Below, one piece after another: positions 16,216 through 24,369 of a DNA stretch of 64,000 bases (position 1 is its first letter; each line of letters opens with the position of its first letter). Under the pieces are notes generated by a model. The model did not search any database. It saw only the letters and a list, made by a program, of their open reading frames with translations, and had not been told where the DNA came from. The DNA lies in contig NZ_JAIUGV010000018.1 of NCBI RefSeq assembly GCF_020164745.1, positions 57,818 through 121,817 on the forward strand, read 5' to 3'. Source of the DNA: Mesorhizobium sp. ES1-4. Its GTDB lineage: Bacteria; Pseudomonadota; Alphaproteobacteria; Rhizobiales; Rhizobiaceae. The translations under genes were made by a program, and so were the position numbers.

Positions 16216-16953
16216 ATGCCAGAGAAGACAGCGCTTGTCTTTGCAGGCCTCGGCAATCCGGGCGCGAAATACGCTCAAAACCGGCACAATGTCGGCTTCA
16301 TGGCGGCGGACGCTATCGCCCGCCGCCATTCCTTTTCGCCCTGGTCGAAGAAGTTCCAGGGCCTTGTTTCCGAAGGCACGCTCGGCGGCCAAAAGATCAT
16401 CCTGATCAAGCCGCAGACCTTCATGAACCTGTCCGGCCAGTCGGTCGGCGAGGCGCTGCGCTTCTACAAGCTTGAATCCTCCGCCCTCACCGTCTTCTAT
16501 GACGAGATCGACCTCGCCGAAGGCAAGCTGCGCATCAAGACCGGCGGCGGCGCCGGCGGCCACAACGGCATCCGCTCGATCGACGGCCATGTCGGCAATA
16601 CCTATCGCCGCGTGCGCATCGGCGTCGGCCATCCCGGCGTCAAGGAAATGGTCCAGCACCATGTGCTCGGCGATTTCGCCAAGGCCGACCGCGAGTGGCT
16701 CGACCCGCTGCTCGACGCGATTGCCGACAATGCGGCGATGATCGTCGAGGGCGACGAATCCGGCTTCATGAACAAGGCCGCCCTTGCCGTCCAGGGCAAG
16801 GCCGGCGCCGAACCGGAAAAGCCGGCGCAAAAGCAGGCTCCGAAACAGCAGAGCCACATTCGCCAGGCCCGCGCCCAGCAGGCGCCCGCCAAACTGCCCG
16901 AGACCGGCCCGATGGCCGCCATGCTGAAGAAACTCTTCGGCAACAAGGACTGA
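16216..16953 (+). CDS. pth: Peptidyl-tRNA hydrolase
   Basis: This 245-residue enzyme releases tRNA from peptidyl-tRNA that has dropped off ribosomes. Family residues are plain: GLGNPGAKYAQNRHNVGF with the catalytic His near residue 25, the LIKPQTFMNLSGQSV loop, YDEIDL, and the GGGAGGHNGIRSI glycine loop. The core ends near residue 190; the remaining 50 residues form a Lys/Gln/Ala-rich extension typical of rhizobial homologues. A GGAGG box precedes the ATG. It sits between rplY and ychF, in the same direction. Confidence 0.96.
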   Translation: MPEKTALVFAGLGNPGAKYAQNRHNVGFMAADAIARRHSFSPWSKKFQGLVSEGTLGGQKIILIKPQTFMNLSGQSVGEALRFYKLESSALTVFYDEIDLAEGKLRIKTGGGAGGHNGIRSIDGHVGNTYRRVRIGVGHPGVKEMVQHHVLGDFAKADREWLDPLLDAIADNAAMIVEGDESGFMNKAALAVQGKAGAEPEKPAQKQAPKQQSHIRQARAQQAPAKLPETGPMAAMLKKLFGNKD

Positions 16954-17048
16954 GGTCGGGACCATCGACGTTACGGGGCTTGACGTTCCTCACCCCTATC
17001 GCCCATAGCCCTCATCAAATTTCGCTTTTCCCGATAGGACCGGACAAA

Positions 17049-18152
17049 ATGGGTTTCAAATGCGGCATCGTTGGCTTGCCCAACGTCGGCAAGTCGACGC
17101 TTTTCAACGCGCTGACGAGGACGGCCGCCGCGCAGGCCGCCAACTATCCCTTCTGCACCATCGAACCGAACACCGGCGAGGTTGCGGTGCCCGACCCGCG
17201 CCTGCAGAAGATCGCGGAGATCGCCAAGTCGAAGGAGATCATCCCGACGCGCATCTCCTTCGTCGACATTGCCGGCCTGGTGCGCGGCGCCTCGAAGGGC
17301 GAAGGGCTTGGCAACCAGTTCCTCGCCAACATCCGCGAGGTCGACGCCATCGTGCATGTGCTGCGCTGCTTCGAGGATGACGACATCACCCATGTCGAGG
17401 GCCGCATCGATCCTGTCGCCGACGCCGAGACCGTCGAGACCGAGCTGATGCTCGCCGACCTCGACAGCCTCGAGCGCCGCATCGTGCAGATCCGCAAGCG
17501 CGCCGGCAGCAAGGACAAGGAAGCGACGGCCGTATTGCCGATGATGGAGGCAGCACTCGAGCTGCTGCAGGCCGGCAAGCCGACCCGCATCCTGCTCAAG
17601 GGTATTTCGGCGGAGGACCTGCGCATCCTGCAGGGCCTGAACCTCCTGACCTCGCACCCCGTGCTCTATGTCTGCAACGTCGCCGAGGCCGATGCCGCGA
17701 CCGGCAACGAGCACACCAAGGCCGTGGAGAAGATGGCCGCCGCGCAGGGCGCCGGCACCGTGGTGATCTCGGCCGCGATCGAGGCCGAAGTCGCCCAGCT
17801 CTCGGACGAGGAAGAGATGGAGTTCCTGTCCTCGCTTGGGCTCGACGAGCCTGGCCTCAACAAGGTCATCCGCGCCGGCTACGACCTGCTGCATTTGATC
17901 ACCTATTTCACCGCCGGTCCGAAGGAGACGCGCGCCTGGACCATCCACAAGGGCGACAAGGCCCCGCAGGCCGCCGGCGTCATCCACACCGATTTCGAAC
18001 GCGGCTTCATCCGCGCCCAGACCATCGCCTATAACGACTTCGTCACGCTGGGCGGCGAAGTGGCGGCCAAGGAGGCCGGCAAGGCGCGCGACGAAGGCAA
18101 GGAATACGTCGTCCAGGACGGCGACGTCATGCTGTTCAAGTTCAATACTTGA
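17049..18152 (+). CDS. ychF: Ribosome-binding ATPase YchF (OLA1-like)
   Basis: This 367-residue Obg-related P-loop protein binds ribosomes and prefers ATP. It has the Walker A motif GLPNVGKST near residue 8, the switch segment DIAGLVRGASKGEGLGNQFL, and NVAE in place of the usual NKxD guanine motif, which accounts for ATP use. A coiled-coil insert (about 125-200) and a C-terminal TGS domain (LITYFTAGPKETRAWTI to the end) complete it. In-frame extension upstream is long but lacks homology, so the ATG at 17049 was chosen. It follows pth at 95 bases. Confidence 0.96.
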   Translation: MGFKCGIVGLPNVGKSTLFNALTRTAAAQAANYPFCTIEPNTGEVAVPDPRLQKIAEIAKSKEIIPTRISFVDIAGLVRGASKGEGLGNQFLANIREVDAIVHVLRCFEDDDITHVEGRIDPVADAETVETELMLADLDSLERRIVQIRKRAGSKDKEATAVLPMMEAALELLQAGKPTRILLKGISAEDLRILQGLNLLTSHPVLYVCNVAEADAATGNEHTKAVEKMAAAQGAGTVVISAAIEAEVAQLSDEEEMEFLSSLGLDEPGLNKVIRAGYDLLHLITYFTAGPKETRAWTIHKGDKAPQAAGVIHTDFERGFIRAQTIAYNDFVTLGGEVAAKEAGKARDEGKEYVVQDGDVMLFKFNT

Positions 18153-18280
18153 TGTGCTGTACTGCCGGCGTCAGTGGATGATTACCGGCTGACCTTGATA
18201 TGAACAAATTCCTATAGCATGTTCATGGGGTGTTTTGCAATCTTCCGGAGCCTCAAAGCTGAGTTAGAGAAGAAGCTTAC

Positions 18281-19033
18281 ATGGCCGAGACGTCGATCGA
18301 GTGGACTGACGCAACGTGGAACCCGGTCGCAGGATGCACCATCCTCACGGCAGGGTGCACCAACTGCTATGCCATGCGGATGGCCTCCCGACTCGAAGCG
18401 ATGGGAGCGGAGAAGTACGCGGGGCTAACTCGAAAAAGCGGTGGAAGGGCGAAGTGGACAGGCAAAGTCAAGCTTGACCATTCATCCCTGGACATTCCGG
18501 CTTCTTGGAAGAAACCAAGACGTGTTTTCGTCAATTCAATGTCGGATCTTTTCCATCCGGATGTGCCCAAAGACTTCATTCGTGAGGTCTGGCGCGTCAT
18601 GGAAACCACTCCGCGCCATACCTATCAGATCCTTACCAAGCGGCCGGATAGGATGGCTGAAACCCTGTCAGATAACGGTTTCAAAGTACTGCCAAACGTC
18701 TGGCTCGGGACAAGCGTAGAAGACAATCGCGTGCTTCACAGATTGGACGAACTTCGATCTGTCCCAGCGATCATCAGGTTTGTGTCCTATGAGCCATTGA
18801 TAGGGTCCGTGGCGGGTGGAAGCTTAGCGGGTATTCATTGGGCAATTGTGGGCGGAGAGAGTGGTCCCAACGCGCGCCCAATGGACTCAATTTGGATCGA
18901 TGAGATCTTCGACCAATGTACTGATGCTGATGCAGCCTTCTTTTTCAAACAATGGGGCGGAAAGAATAAGAAAGCGACGGGACGCACCTATCGCGAGCGC
19001 TTGTGGGATGACCTACCAGAATTGAGAATGTGA
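18281..19033 (+). CDS. DUF5131 (phage Gp37/Gp68-type) three-Cys-motif protein
   Basis: This 250-residue protein begins EWTDATWNPVAGC and carries cysteines C19, C26 and C29 in a CX6CX2C arrangement, the 'three-Cys motif' of the DUF5131/Gp37-Gp68 family. The cluster may bind an iron-sulphur centre; a radical-SAM-like fold has been suggested for the family. Further family segments are FVNSMSDLFHPDVP, ILTKRPDRM, VWLGTSVEDN and GGESGPNARPM. Its codon use is less GC-rich than that of its neighbours, suggesting transfer. The convergent tcmP remnant beginning 37 bases downstream is its usual genomic partner. The biochemical function is unknown. Confidence 0.88.
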   Translation: MAETSIEWTDATWNPVAGCTILTAGCTNCYAMRMASRLEAMGAEKYAGLTRKSGGRAKWTGKVKLDHSSLDIPASWKKPRRVFVNSMSDLFHPDVPKDFIREVWRVMETTPRHTYQILTKRPDRMAETLSDNGFKVLPNVWLGTSVEDNRVLHRLDELRSVPAIIRFVSYEPLIGSVAGGSLAGIHWAIVGGESGPNARPMDSIWIDEIFDQCTDADAAFFFKQWGGKNKKATGRTYRERLWDDLPELRM

Positions 19034-19069
19034 GATGCCATCTTGGTCGCCAGTTTTATAGCCGCCGAG

Positions 19070-19851
19070 CTAGTGTTCGAGACCGCAAAAGAAAAGCGAT
19101 GCAAGCGGAGCACCGTTTTTGTGATGAAGCCGAACCGGATCAAGGACAGCACCTTTGAAAGCGGTTTCGAGGCGCTCTTTCACATAGGACTCAATTGCGT
19201 TCACATCGGCTCGGCGCACCGCTTGCGCTTGCGTTTCGAAAATGTCTTCAGGCGCAATTTCATGATTATACCAACGGGAACGCCAGTCAGTAGCACCTAG
19301 GACTCTATCTAAACTCGTTTGCTTACCAAGATCGAGTTTTGCCGGATCATGCGGAGCATTCCTGTAGAGGCCGGACAACGGGAAAAAATACCAACAATCC
19401 AGTGCCTCGGTTTTGGCAATTGCATCCACTGTCTGCCAAGACACCTCCATGCCGTACGGATCTAGAAAAATGACCCCGCGTATTCCACGGCCAACAATCT
19501 CAAAGCCGCGCCAAGGGGTATTCGCGCATAAACGCTGCACAAGTTTATTGGCATCACCATTCCGCACGATGATTTTGCGATCTGGATACTCATCTACCAG
19601 TGTTTTTATCTCTGAAAACCGGGACGCGTCTTGCTCAATGAGGACAATTGAGTGCATCGGGGGGTCTCAATCGCGATCCGCGCCGATCCTGGTGTCGTTA
19701 TTTCCTCCGGCTCAGCAAAAGCTGGTCCGAATAACGGTAACCCGGGACGTACTTCCGTGCGGCTACCAGAACCAGCAAATGCGTCAATGTAGATGCAAGC
19801 GAACTCCTGGTTTTGAAGCGCAATCGAAAATGCCTGCAAATACTCCTGCAA
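19070..19851 (-). pseudogene. tcmP: tcmP three-Cys-motif partner protein, broken by a frameshift
   Basis: Two minus-strand frames together encode most of a TcmP-type protein. The N-terminal part reads from about 19851 (YIDAFAGSGSRT ... TTPGSARIAIET), and the C-terminal part continues in another frame as MHSIVLIEQDASRF to 19070. The break falls at a run of six G on the plus strand (19659-19664). One extra base there would join the frames as IETPPMHSIVLIE. The first part has no good ATG; TTG 19851 is the only clear start, and a stop lies upstream at 19915-19917, so the 5' end may also be damaged. The DAFAGSG and FLDPYGM segments recall methyltransferase folds. Confidence 0.8.
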
Positions 19852-20204
19852 GCACCGGAGTTTTCTCGATGTGTCTGGGCGAAGACATGCTTTGCCAATT
19901 TCAACATCCCCGTCTCAGAGCATTATCCAAGCCGGAAAATAGAAAGGTGTCTAGATACCTTACCATATGAGGGGATCGACGACGTCAATCCTGCGAACTG
20001 CCTTACATCTCTTGAACAAAATCAGGAGAGGTGTGATCGAGCTGGAAAGTGCGCTGCGGCGATGCCTTCCCGCCTGCCTTGACCTTGTCACATGGCGGGT
20101 CTAATCGGCTGCTGCAGGGATCGGCGCCCTCGTCGAAAGCGCCTGTCCTGTGCAATCCGACACCATGCGTCTGTGTGAGCGCACCCTTTAAGGGAGATCT
20201 TGCG
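19852..20204. other. Intergenic region between the tcmP remnant and corA
   Basis: This stretch of about 350 bases holds no supported gene. The first 70 bases may include decayed 5' sequence of tcmP. The stretch contains the AAGGGAG ribosome-binding site of corA near 20190-20196. No tRNA, attachment site or clear terminator was seen, although the GC content rises again toward corA, marking the right edge of the lower-GC insert. Confidence 0.6.
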
Positions 20205-21179
20205 ATGATCAAGGCCTTCGTCGTCGACAATGATCGCCTGCGCCTTACCGACGATCTCCTCGCCAATGGTGACAAGATCGTCTGGGCCGATCTGGTCAAT
20301 CCGACCAAGGAAGAAGAAGCAACCATCGAGAACTGGCTCGGCATCGCCATCCCGACCCGCGAGGAGATGGAAGAGATCGAGATTTCCAGCCGCCTCTACA
20401 TCGAGGACGGCGCCTACTTCATGACCGCCACGCTGCCCGCCCAGACCGAGGTCGACGATCCCTTGATGTCGCCGGTCACCTTCGCGCTCGCCGGCAACCG
20501 GCTGGTCACCGTACGCTATCACGAGCCGAAGGCGTTCAAGACCTTCCCGCTGCGCGCCGAGAAGGTGGCGACCGGCTGCACCAGCGGCGACACCATCCTG
20601 ATCGGCCTGCTGGAGGCGATCGTCGATCGCCTGGCCGATATCCTCGAGCGCGCCGGCCGCGACATCGAGCAGATCTCGCGCGACATCTTCGAGGCGCGCT
20701 CGACCAAGGTGTCGAAGCGCAACCGCGACTTCCAGGAACTCCTGAAGGCCATCGGCCGCAAGGAGGACATCGCTTCCTCCGTCCGCGACAGCCTGATCTC
20801 GCTGCAGCGGCTGGCCGGCTTCCTCGCCCATGTCGCGACCCTGACCAAGATGAGCAAGGATGTCCGCGCCCGCATCAAGACCCTGTCGCGCGACGTGCTG
20901 TCGCTTGCCGACCACGCCACCTTCCTGTCGCAGAAAATCTCCTTCCTGCTCGACGCCACGCTCGGCATGATCTCGATCGAGCAGAACGCCATCATCAAGA
21001 TCTTCTCGGTCGCCGCCGTCATCTTCCTGCCGCCGACGCTGGTCGCTTCGATATACGGCATGAACTTCGCCGTCATTCCCGAGCTGAAATGGGAACTCGG
21101 CTATCCCTTCGCCATTGGCCTGATGATCCTGTCGGCGATCCTGCCCTTCTGGTATTTCCGCCGCCGGGGCTGGCTCTGA
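20205..21179 (+). CDS. corA: CorA-family magnesium/divalent cation transporter
   Basis: This 324-residue inner-membrane channel has a large cytosolic N-terminal domain (about 1-260) ending in a long helix, then two membrane segments. The diagnostic YGMNF signature lies in the loop between them, and the C-terminus ends in a basic FRRRGWL. The length and order match CorA, which takes up Mg2+ and related ions as a pentamer. An AAGGGAG box about nine bases before ATG 20205 fixes the start although the frame is open to 20049. It is monocistronic, bordered on the left by the DUF5131/tcmP insert. Confidence 0.94.
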   Translation: MIKAFVVDNDRLRLTDDLLANGDKIVWADLVNPTKEEEATIENWLGIAIPTREEMEEIEISSRLYIEDGAYFMTATLPAQTEVDDPLMSPVTFALAGNRLVTVRYHEPKAFKTFPLRAEKVATGCTSGDTILIGLLEAIVDRLADILERAGRDIEQISRDIFEARSTKVSKRNRDFQELLKAIGRKEDIASSVRDSLISLQRLAGFLAHVATLTKMSKDVRARIKTLSRDVLSLADHATFLSQKISFLLDATLGMISIEQNAIIKIFSVAAVIFLPPTLVASIYGMNFAVIPELKWELGYPFAIGLMILSAILPFWYFRRRGWL

Positions 21180-21283
21180 ACACAGCCTGGCGTAGTAAAA
21201 ATCGCTTGACCAGAAGCCGCTCGGCCTGCATCCGGAAACCCACGATCCTGAGGATCGCTGGTTGGTGAGCCGGATTTCAGACC

Positions 21284-21754
21284 ATGACTGCAAAAACCTG
21301 GGCCTATGAGGACTTCGCCGAGGGGGTCTCGTTCGACCTCGGCACCAAACAGGTAAGCGCGGCCGAGATCATCGAGTTCGCCAGCGAATTCGATGCGCAG
21401 CCGATGCATCTCGATGAAGAGGCCGGCAAGGCCAGCATCCTCGGTGGCCTCTCCGCTTCAGGGTGGCACACCTGCGCCATGTTCATGCGCATGCTGTGCG
21501 ATGCCTTCCTGCTGGACTCCACCTGCCAGGGCGCGCCCGGCGTCGATCAGGTCAAATGGAAGAAGCCGGTCCTCGCCGGCGATACGCTGCGCGGCAACCT
21601 CGTGATTCTGGCCAGGCGCCTGTCGAAGTCGAAGCCGCAACTCGGCTTCGTGACCATGCGCAGCGAACTCGTCAATCAGCGAGGCGAAAGCGTCTTCGAA
21701 CTGGAGAATTCCGTCATGTTCCTGACGCGCGATGCCGCGGGGAGCCTGCCATGA
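21284..21754 (+). CDS. MaoC-like hotdog dehydratase, first of a pair
   Basis: This 156-residue protein has the single hotdog fold of MaoC/enoyl-CoA hydratase 2 enzymes: FAEGVSFDLGTKQV, the IIEFASEFDAQPMHLDEEAG catalytic strand with Asp and His, and the GGLSASGWHT loop. Such proteins hydrate or dehydrate acyl-CoA thioesters. Its stop overlaps the start of a second MaoC gene by four bases (ATGA). Adjacent small MaoC genes often encode a heterodimer, which is the favoured reading here. The acyl substrate is unknown. Confidence 0.9.
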   Translation: MTAKTWAYEDFAEGVSFDLGTKQVSAAEIIEFASEFDAQPMHLDEEAGKASILGGLSASGWHTCAMFMRMLCDAFLLDSTCQGAPGVDQVKWKKPVLAGDTLRGNLVILARRLSKSKPQLGFVTMRSELVNQRGESVFELENSVMFLTRDAAGSLP

Positions 21755-22209
21755 CACTGGATGAATTCTTTCGCATCGGAACGACAGTGACGCTGGGCTC
21801 GCACACATTCGACCCCGAGGCGATCAAGGCCTTCGCCCGCAAATACGATCCGCAGATATTCCATATCGACGAAGATGCCGCGAGGAAGAGCGTGCTTGGC
21901 GGACTCTGCGCCTCCGGCTGGCACACTGCGGCCACCTGGATGAAGCTTAATCTGGAGAGCCGCCTGGACGCCGAGGGGTGGGATGGCCCGGTGCCTGAAT
22001 TCGGCCCCTCGCCCGGCTTCAAGAACCTGAAATGGCTGAAGCCGGTCTATGCCGGGCAAACCATCACCTTCACGCGCACGGCGCTTTCCCACCGCCCGAT
22101 CGCGTCGCGCCCCGGCTGGCGGTTGCTGGCGCTGCTCTGCGAGGCCTCCGATTCGGCCGGCGCCAAGGTGTTGGAATTCGAGAGCGCGGTGTTGGTGAAG
22201 GTGGAGTAG
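21751..22209 (+). CDS. MaoC-like hotdog dehydratase, second of a pair
   Basis: This 152-residue protein is a paralogue of the preceding gene: the IKAFARKYDPQIFHIDEDAA catalytic segment and the GGLCASGWHTAATWM loop align closely. Both keep the Asp-His pair of the hydratase active site. The ATG overlaps the upstream stop by four bases and the longer open frame to 21463 is ignored for that reason. Together they probably form one enzyme complex in fatty acid or CoA-thioester metabolism. Confidence 0.9.
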   Translation: MTLDEFFRIGTTVTLGSHTFDPEAIKAFARKYDPQIFHIDEDAARKSVLGGLCASGWHTAATWMKLNLESRLDAEGWDGPVPEFGPSPGFKNLKWLKPVYAGQTITFTRTALSHRPIASRPGWRLLALLCEASDSAGAKVLEFESAVLVKVE

Positions 22210-22224
22210 CGCCGGAGCTTCTCT

Positions 22225-22247
22225 CCTTCTCCCCCTGTGGGAGAAGG
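22225..22247. repeat. Half copy of a RIME-like palindrome, possible bidirectional terminator
   Basis: CCTTCTCCC (22225-22233) pairs with GGGAGAAGG (22239-22247) around CCTGT. The sequence is nearly the same as each arm of the larger element at 60800-60941. It lies between the convergent MaoC and apt genes, followed by TAAAAAC on the plus strand, so it may also end transcription. Confidence 0.7.
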
Positions 22248-22255
22248 TAAAAACC

Positions 22256-22801
22256 TCAATGCCCTTCAAATCCAATCAGCGTCCGCACCGGCACGCCAAG
22301 CGCCTCGAGCTTGGCGCGGCCTCCCAGATCCGGCAGGTCGATGACGAAGCAGGCGGCAAGGATGTCGGCGCCGATCTGGCGCAGCAGCTTGACCGCTGCC
22401 TCCGCAGTGCCGCCGGTGGCGATCAGATCGTCGACCAGGATCACCTTCTCGCCGGGCGCAACGCCATCCTTGTGCATCTCCATCTCGTCCAGCCCGTATT
22501 CCAGGCTGTAGGCCACACGCACCGTGTCGAAGGGCAGCTTGCCCTTCTTGCGGATCGGCACGAAGCCGGCCGAAAGCTGATGGGCGACAGCGCCGCCAAG
22601 GATGAAGCCGCGCGCCTCGATGCCGGCGATCTTGTCGATTTTCTGGCCGGCATAGGGATGCACCAGTTCGTCGATGGCGCGGCGGAAGGCGCGCGCATTG
22701 CCGAGCAGCGTGGTGATGTCGCGAAACAGGATGCCGGGCCGGGGATAGTCCGGAATGGTACGGATCGACGCCAGCAGCGTGTCTTCGAGCGAGGATTTCA
22801 T
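22256..22801 (-). CDS. apt: Adenine phosphoribosyltransferase
   Basis: This 181-residue cytosolic enzyme converts adenine and PRPP to AMP. It has PDYPRPGILFRDITTLL near residue 18, the GIEARGFILGGAVA loop, RKKGKLP, and the PRPP-binding loop VDDLIATGGTAEAAV near residue 127. The frame is open to 22876 but homology and family length point to ATG 22801. The gene follows an NTF2-like gene on the same strand by 78 bases. Confidence 0.95.
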   Translation of the reverse strand: MKSSLEDTLLASIRTIPDYPRPGILFRDITTLLGNARAFRRAIDELVHPYAGQKIDKIAGIEARGFILGGAVAHQLSAGFVPIRKKGKLPFDTVRVAYSLEYGLDEMEMHKDGVAPGEKVILVDDLIATGGTAEAAVKLLRQIGADILAACFVIDLPDLGGRAKLEALGVPVRTLIGFEGH

Positions 22802-22879
22802 GAAGCGGCTCCGGATGATCCAGCAGACAGAAGCGAAACGGCGCGGGCACCGATCGTAACCCCGCGCGACCGGCAACGG

Positions 22880-23335
22880 CTAGCGCGATGTGGCGGCCGA
22901 GACAAGCGCATCCGGCAAAGGATTGTCCTCGCTCGCTTTGTCCCATGCCTGCGCGGCGATCTTCCACTGCCCTTCGCTCTTTACCAGCAGCAGCATCTCC
23001 ACGGACCGGCTGGTCTCGGTGCCGTTCTCGGTCATCTCGGCGGCGGCCGCCGCAATGGCGATGTTGCCGAAGACTTGAACGGTGACGCCAAGCACAACCT
23101 CATCGAACGTCCGCAGTGACGTCTCCGACAGAGCGCGCATGCGCGCGACGAAATCGGCAACACCGACCGGTGTTGCCGGTCGCCTGGCAGGATAGAGGCT
23201 GGCGCCGGCAAGGAAATCGCCGGCGAAGTCGTCCCACCCCGGCGCGACATCGTGACCCCAGCTCAGACTGGCGAACTGGCGGGCGATGACCGCCCGGATC
23301 GCATTCTCATCGCTATGGCGTTGGCTGTCCTGCAT
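22880..23335 (-). CDS. NTF2/SnoaL-like protein (SgcJ/EcaC or DUF4440 type)
   Basis: This 151-residue protein opens with a helix NAIRAVIARQFASLSWG and contains the alternating strands of a cone-shaped NTF2-like fold (TFDEVVLGVTVQVFGNIAIAAAAAEMTENG, RSVEMLLLVKSEGQWKIAAQAWDKA). The GQWKIAAQAWDKA ending is typical of SgcJ/EcaC and DUF4440 proteins. Members are often annotated as oxidoreductases, but there is no sequence sign of a cofactor site here. Role unknown. It lies between apt and the petABC operon. Confidence 0.75.
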   Translation of the reverse strand: MQDSQRHSDENAIRAVIARQFASLSWGHDVAPGWDDFAGDFLAGASLYPARRPATPVGVADFVARMRALSETSLRTFDEVVLGVTVQVFGNIAIAAAAAEMTENGTETSRSVEMLLLVKSEGQWKIAAQAWDKASEDNPLPDALVSAATSR

Positions 23336-23425
23336 GGTCGGCCCTTCCGGTGCTCTCTGCCCTCACGACCATAGGACCATTCCGTTGCCGCGGAAACAGT
23401 CGCCAACCGAGCGACCAGAAGCACG

Positions 23426-23446
23426 AAGGGCGCCTTCGGCGCCCTT
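23426..23446 (-). terminator. Terminator-like hairpin after petC
   Basis: AAGGGCGCC (23426-23434) pairs with GGCGCCCTT (23438-23446) with a three-base loop. It lies 24 bases beyond the petC stop on the transcribed minus strand; a short T-poor tail follows, so efficiency is uncertain. Confidence 0.6.
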
Positions 23447-23469
23447 TGTGGATCGGTTGGTTGCGCGGC

Positions 23470-24342
23470 TCAGTGCGCGACAGCTTCCCACACCTTGCGC
23501 TTCGTCATGTAGACCAGGGCGCCGAACAGAAGCAGGAACACCAGCACGCGGAAACCCATCTTCTTGCGGTCCTCCATGTGCGGCTCGGCCGCCCACGTCA
23601 GGAAGGCCGCCACGTCCCGGGCATATTGGTCGACGGTCTGCGGAGAGCCGTCGTCATAGGTCACCTGGCCGTCGGAGAGCGGCTTGGGCATCTTCAGCGA
23701 CACGCCGGACATGAAGTACGGGTTGTAGTGGGTACCTTCCGGAATGACCATTCCATCCGGCGGCGTCTGGTCGTAGCCGGTCAGCAGCGAGTGGATGTAG
23801 TCGGGGCCGCCCGCATCATACTGGGTGAAGATGTCGAAGACGAACTGCGGAAAGCCGCGCTCGACGCCGCGCGCCTTGGCCAGCAGCGACATGTCGGGCG
23901 GCGCCGCACCACCATTGGAGGCAGCGGCGGCTTCCTCATTGGCGAACGGCGCCGGAAAATGGTCCGACGGTTTGCCAGGACGGTCGAACATGTCGCCGGC
24001 ATCGTTGGGACCGTCATGAACAGTGTATTCGGCCGCCAGCGTCTTGATCTGCGCGTCGCTGTAGCCGAGGTCCGACAGGGTGCGGAACGCCACCAGGTTC
24101 ATCGAATGGCAGGCCGAGCAGACCTCCTTGTAGACCTTCAGGCCGCGCTGCAGCTGCGCCTTGTCATAGGTGCCGAACGGGCCGGTGAAACTCCAGCTCA
24201 TTTCCTTCGGCTCGTTGATCGGGAAATGCGTTGGAGCCGCGGCGTTGTGCGCCTCTTCGGCCGCGAACGCCCCAGTGCCTGCAACTCCCGCACCGGCGGC
24301 CACGAGGCCGATCAGTGCAAGCGAGGTGAGAATCTTTTTCAT
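23470..24342 (-). CDS. petC: Cytochrome c1 of the bc1 complex
   Basis: This 290-residue subunit of complex III has a signal peptide (about 1-27, ending FAAE), a single haem-binding CSACH motif near residue 75, and a C-terminal anchor (FRVLVFLLLFGALVYMTK) that holds it in the membrane facing the periplasm. The core segment FRTLSDLGYSDAQIK and the later PDGMV/NPYFMSG region around the Met ligand fit the family. It follows petB by 27 bases on the same strand, so petA-petB-petC form one operon. Electrons pass from the Rieske centre to soluble cytochrome c. Confidence 0.96.
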   Translation of the reverse strand: MKKILTSLALIGLVAAGAGVAGTGAFAAEEAHNAAAPTHFPINEPKEMSWSFTGPFGTYDKAQLQRGLKVYKEVCSACHSMNLVAFRTLSDLGYSDAQIKTLAAEYTVHDGPNDAGDMFDRPGKPSDHFPAPFANEEAAAASNGGAAPPDMSLLAKARGVERGFPQFVFDIFTQYDAGGPDYIHSLLTGYDQTPPDGMVIPEGTHYNPYFMSGVSLKMPKPLSDGQVTYDDGSPQTVDQYARDVAAFLTWAAEPHMEDRKKMGFRVLVFLLLFGALVYMTKRKVWEAVAH

Positions 24343-24369
24343 GCCAAATCCCCTTAGATTCTCTACCGC

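Noticed and set aside
18153..18280. Possible tRNA or attachment site at the left edge of the DUF5131/tcmP insert
   Set aside because: No cloverleaf, no direct repeat shared with the right edge near 19900-20200, and no integrase in the insert.
19413..19970. 185-codon plus-strand frame opposite the tcmP remnant
   Set aside because: Encodes no recognisable motif, whereas the two minus-strand frames together match TcmP.
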